The notes beneath the pieces were generated by a model. It made no database searches. It worked only from the letters and a program-made list of their open reading frames with translations, and was not told where the DNA came from. Shown piece after piece: positions 61,531 to 64,000 of a stretch of 64,000 nt of DNA. Source of the DNA: Nomia melanderi (lineage: Eukaryota > Arthropoda > Insecta > Hymenoptera > Halictidae); the NCBI RefSeq assembly GCF_051020985.1, contig NW_027475144.1:1674001-1738000 (forward strand). Reading direction: 5' to 3'. The stretch's first letter is position 1. Each line of letters opens with the position of its first letter. The translations under genes and the position numbers were made by a program.

Positions 61531-64000
61531 GTGCATTGTCTGCAGGAGGCCCTGGCGCATGAATCTGTGCAGCGGGAACGACCTCGGACCACCAGGGGCC
61601 GAGAAAACGTCCGCCGCATGGGGCCGGACACTCAGGGTCAGTGAAAAATCCAAGATATATCTGGTGATATCTCGGGTGCTATTACAGATAGCGCAATAAA
61701 CCAAAGTGAATTATCTGCAGGAGGCCCTGGCGCAAGAATCTGTGCAGCGGGAACGTCCTCGGACCACCAGGGGCCGAGAAAACCACAGTCTCATGGGGCC
61801 GGACACTCAGGGTCAGGGGAAAATCCAATATATATCTGGAGATATCTCGGGTGCTATTAGAGATAGCGCAATAAACCAAAGTGCATTGTCTGTAGGAGGC
61901 CCTGGCGCATGAATCTGTGCAGCGGGAACGACCTCGGACCACCAGGGGCCGAGAAAACGACCGTCTCATGGGGCCGGACACTCAGGGTCAGTGAAAAATC
62001 CAATATATATCTGGTGATATCTCGGCTGCTATTACAGATAGCGCAATAAATCAAAGTGCATTTTCTGTAGTAGGCCCTGGCGCATGAATCTGTGCACCGG
62101 GAACGACCTCGGACCACCAGGGTCCGAGAAAATCACAGTCTCATGGGGCCGGACACTCAGGGTCAGGGGGAAATCCAATATATATCTGGTGATATCTCGG
62201 GTGCTATTAGAGATAGCGCAATAAACCAAAGTGAATTATCTGCAGGAGGCCCTGGTGCATGAATCTGTGCAGCGGGAACGACCTCGGACCACCAGGGGCC
62301 GAGAAAACCACCGTCTCATGGGGCCGGACACTCAGGGTCAGTGAAAAATCCAAGATATATCTGGTGATATCTCGGGTGCTATTACAGATAGCGCAATAAA
62401 CCAAAGTGAATTATCTGCAGGAGGCCCTGGCGCAAGAATCTGTGCAGCGGGAACGTCCTCGGACCACCAGGGGCCGAGAAAACCACAGTCTCATGGGGCC
62501 GGACACTCAGGGTCAGGGGAAAATCCAATATATATCTGGAGATATCTCGGGTGCTATTAGAGATAGCGCAATAAACCAAAGTGCATTGTCTGTAGGAGGC
62601 CCTGGCGCATGAATCTGTGCAGCGGGAACGACCTCGGACCACCAGGGGCCGAGAAAACGTCCGCCGCATGGGGCCGGACACTCAGGGTCAGTGAAAAATC
62701 CAAGATATATCTGGTGATATCTCGGGTGCTATTACAGATAGCGCAATAAACCAAAGTGAATTATCTGCAGGAGGCCCTGGCGCAAGAATCTGTGCAGCGG
62801 GAACGTCCTCGGACCACCAGGGGCCGAGAAAACCACAGTCTCATGGGGCCGGACACTCAGGGTCAGGGGAAAATCCAATATATATCTGGAGATATCTCGG
62901 GTGCTATTAGAGATAGCGCAATAAACCAAAGTGCATTGTCTGTAGGAGGCCCTGGCGCATGAATCTGTGCAGCGGGAACGACCTCGGACCACCAGGGGCC
63001 GAGAAAACGACCGTCTCATGGGGCCGGACACTCAGGGTCAGTGAAAAATCCAATATATATCTGGTGATATCTCGGCTGCTATTACAGATAGCGCAATAAA
63101 TCAAAGTGCATTTTCTGTAGTAGGCCCTGGCGCATGAATCTGTGCACCGGGAACGACCTCGGACCACCAGGGTCCGAGAAAATCACAGTCTCATGGGGCC
63201 GGACACTCAGGGTCAGGGGGAAATCCAATATATATCTGGTGATATCTCGGGTGCTATTAGAGATAGCGCAATAAACCAAAGTGAATTATCTGCAGGAGGC
63301 CCTGGTGCATGAATCTGTGCAGCGGGAACGACCTCGGACCACCAGGGGCCGAGAAAACCACCGTCTCATGGGGCCGGACACTCAGGGTCAGTGAAAAATC
63401 CAAGATATATCTGGTGATATCTCGGGTGCTATTACAGATAGCGCAATAAACCAAAGTGAATTATCTGCAGGAGGCCCTGGCGCAAGAATCTGTGCAGCGG
63501 GAACGTCCTCGGACCACCAGGGGCCGAGAAAACCACAGTCTCATGGGGCCGGACACTCAGGGTCAGGGGAAAATCCAATATATATCTGGAGATATCTCGG
63601 GTGCTATTAGAGATAGCGCAATAAACCAAAGTGCATTGTCTGTAGGAGGCCCTGGCGCATGAATCTGTGCAGCGGGAACGACCTCGGACCACCAGGGGCC
63701 GAGAAAACGACCGTCTCATGGGGCCGGACACTCAGGGTCAGTGAAAAATCCAATATATATCTGGTGATATCTCGGCTGCTATTACAGATAGCGCAATAAA
63801 TCAAAGTGCATTTTCTGTAGTAGGCCCTGGCGCATGAATCTGTGCACCGGGAACGACCTCGGACCACCAGGGTCCGAGAAAATCACAGTCTCATGGGGCC
63901 GGACACTCAGGGTCAGGGGGAAATCCAATATATATCTGGTGATATCTCGGGTGCTATTAGAGATAGCGCAATAAACCAAAGTGAATTATCTGCAGGAGGC
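61531..64000 (+). repeat. A-B-C-D higher-order repeat at the right edge (700-bp 4-mer with 350-bp A-B' dimers)
   Basis: Monomer order from 61,531 is B' A B C D A B' A B C D A B C D(partial). A (61,706; 62,406; 62,756; 63,456) has 'ggcgcaagaatctgtgcagc' and 'cgtcctcgg'. B (61,881; 62,931; 63,631) has 'gaaaacgaccgtctcatgg', 'cagtgaaaaatcc' and 'tcggctgctattac'. C (62,056; 63,106; 63,806) has 'gcattttctgtagtaggccc' and 'gtgcaccgggaacg'. D (62,231; 63,281; 63,981) has 'ccctggtgcatgaatctg' and 'aaaatccaagatatatc'. B' (61,531; 62,581) has 'aaaacgtccgccgcatgg' and D's ending, as if B and D had fused. Copies of each type read as identical by eye. Confidence 0.93.
63981..64000 (+). repeat. Right-edge partial monomer
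   Basis: The window stops at monomer position 20 inside the next D-position unit, so the array and probably the higher-order repeat continue to the right. Confidence 0.9.

Larger units (their letters stand above)
1..64000 (+). repeat. Tandem satellite array, ~175-bp monomer, ~366 copies
   Basis: The same unit repeats head to tail from the first base to the last, always in one orientation. The phase landmark 'gtgaattatctgcagg' or its variant 'gtgcattgtctgtagg' recurs every 175 bp, with occasional units of 173-176 bp. Between 157 and 63,981 there are 365 monomers with a net loss of only 51 bp against exact 175-bp spacing, and about half of that loss comes from one deleted monomer near 58.64 kb. 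The consensus is 175 bp with 92 G+C (about 53%). Landmarks in monomer coordinates are CTGCAG at 10-15, an alternating AT tract at 122-130, GATATC at 136-141 and AATAAA at 165-170. No other kind of sequence interrupts the array. A centromeric or pericentromeric role is inferred from array length, unit length and higher-order structure; the family and species are not recognised. Confidence 0.99.

Noticed and set aside
133..63979. Hundreds of open reading frames of 60-160 codons on both strands
   Set aside because: They are the same few frames of the satellite monomer read again and again, overlapping on both strands. The 175-bp unit shifts frame by one base at each repeat, starts are arbitrary, and indels break the frames. 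No known domain appears.
1..64000. CRISPR array
   Set aside because: Units are contiguous 175-bp copies that vary along their whole length. There is no short constant repeat alternating with unique spacers.
1..64000. Primate alpha satellite (171 bp) or a canonical CENP-B box
   Set aside because: The consensus does not resemble alpha satellite. The only CGGG-containing stretches ('tgtgcagcggga', 'gatatctcgggt') lack the TTCG and the central A of the box. The 'tttcggtatccgtcacc' of the ttacag subtype lacks the CGGG.
1..64000. AATAAA and the alternating AT tract as polyadenylation and TATA signals
   Set aside because: Both occur in almost every monomer as part of the consensus and have no gene context.
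1..64000. AGGAGG followed by ATG as ribosome binding sites
   Set aside because: It is part of the repeat consensus and occurs hundreds of times. Nothing else suggests a bacterial gene cluster.
1..64000. tRNA, rRNA or other structured RNA genes
   Set aside because: I recognised no cloverleaf, box A/B pair or rRNA core sequence in either strand of the monomer types. The small dyads are only five base pairs long.

Overview
The whole 64 kb window is satellite DNA. It is one uninterrupted head-to-tail array of a monomer of about 175 bp, with every copy in the same orientation. Taking the monomer to begin at the GTG of 'gtgaattatctgcagg', the first complete monomer starts at 157 and the last partial one at 63,981. 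That gives 365 complete monomers plus a partial one at each end, averaging about 174.9 bp. The window opens and closes inside a monomer, so the array continues on both sides. I found no protein-coding gene, RNA gene, transposon, microsatellite or unique-sequence island.

A array this long, with a nucleosome-sized unit and higher-order structure, suggests a eukaryotic chromosome, most likely centromeric or pericentromeric heterochromatin. The sequence is not primate alpha satellite and I do not recognise the family, so I name no species. The unit is close in length to some known centromeric repeats, for example the 174-bp frog repeat Fcr1, but I cannot confirm any sequence relationship. The consensus is about 53% GC and keeps nine CpGs per monomer. 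It has EcoRV and PstI sites that recur with the monomer, and three short dyads. I see no canonical CENP-B box.

Layout. (I) About 1-11.4 kb is a mosaic of subtypes, including monomers with an alternative central segment ('attacagattttcgg'), and has short dispersed duplications. (II) About 11.4-37 kb lacks that alternative segment and is dominated by 'ctgtcaggg', 'gggatcgacc' and 2-bp-deleted subtypes. It holds the largest structures: two related blocks offset by about 8.39 kb (10.65-16.25 and 19.04-24.64 kb), a 1,398-bp 8-mer in tandem (15.47-18.26 kb), another 8-mer duplication (23.2-25.4 kb), and a nearly perfect 2,621-bp 15-mer in tandem (29.8-35.0 kb). (III) About 37-52.9 kb is again mosaic, with the alternative segment back from 41 kb and with 10-mer, 4-mer and single-monomer duplications. 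(IV) About 52.9-54.9 kb carries three r-p-q trimer units. (V) About 55.2-64 kb is the most uniform part. It has 4-mer (700 bp) duplications and ends in a clean A-B-C-D higher-order repeat from 61.5 kb to the right edge.

The biology here is how the array evolves: unequal crossover and gene conversion in whole-monomer steps, with younger homogenised blocks inside older mosaic sequence. The many open reading frames on both strands are by-products of the repeat. The monomer is 58 codons plus one base, so frames shift at every unit.
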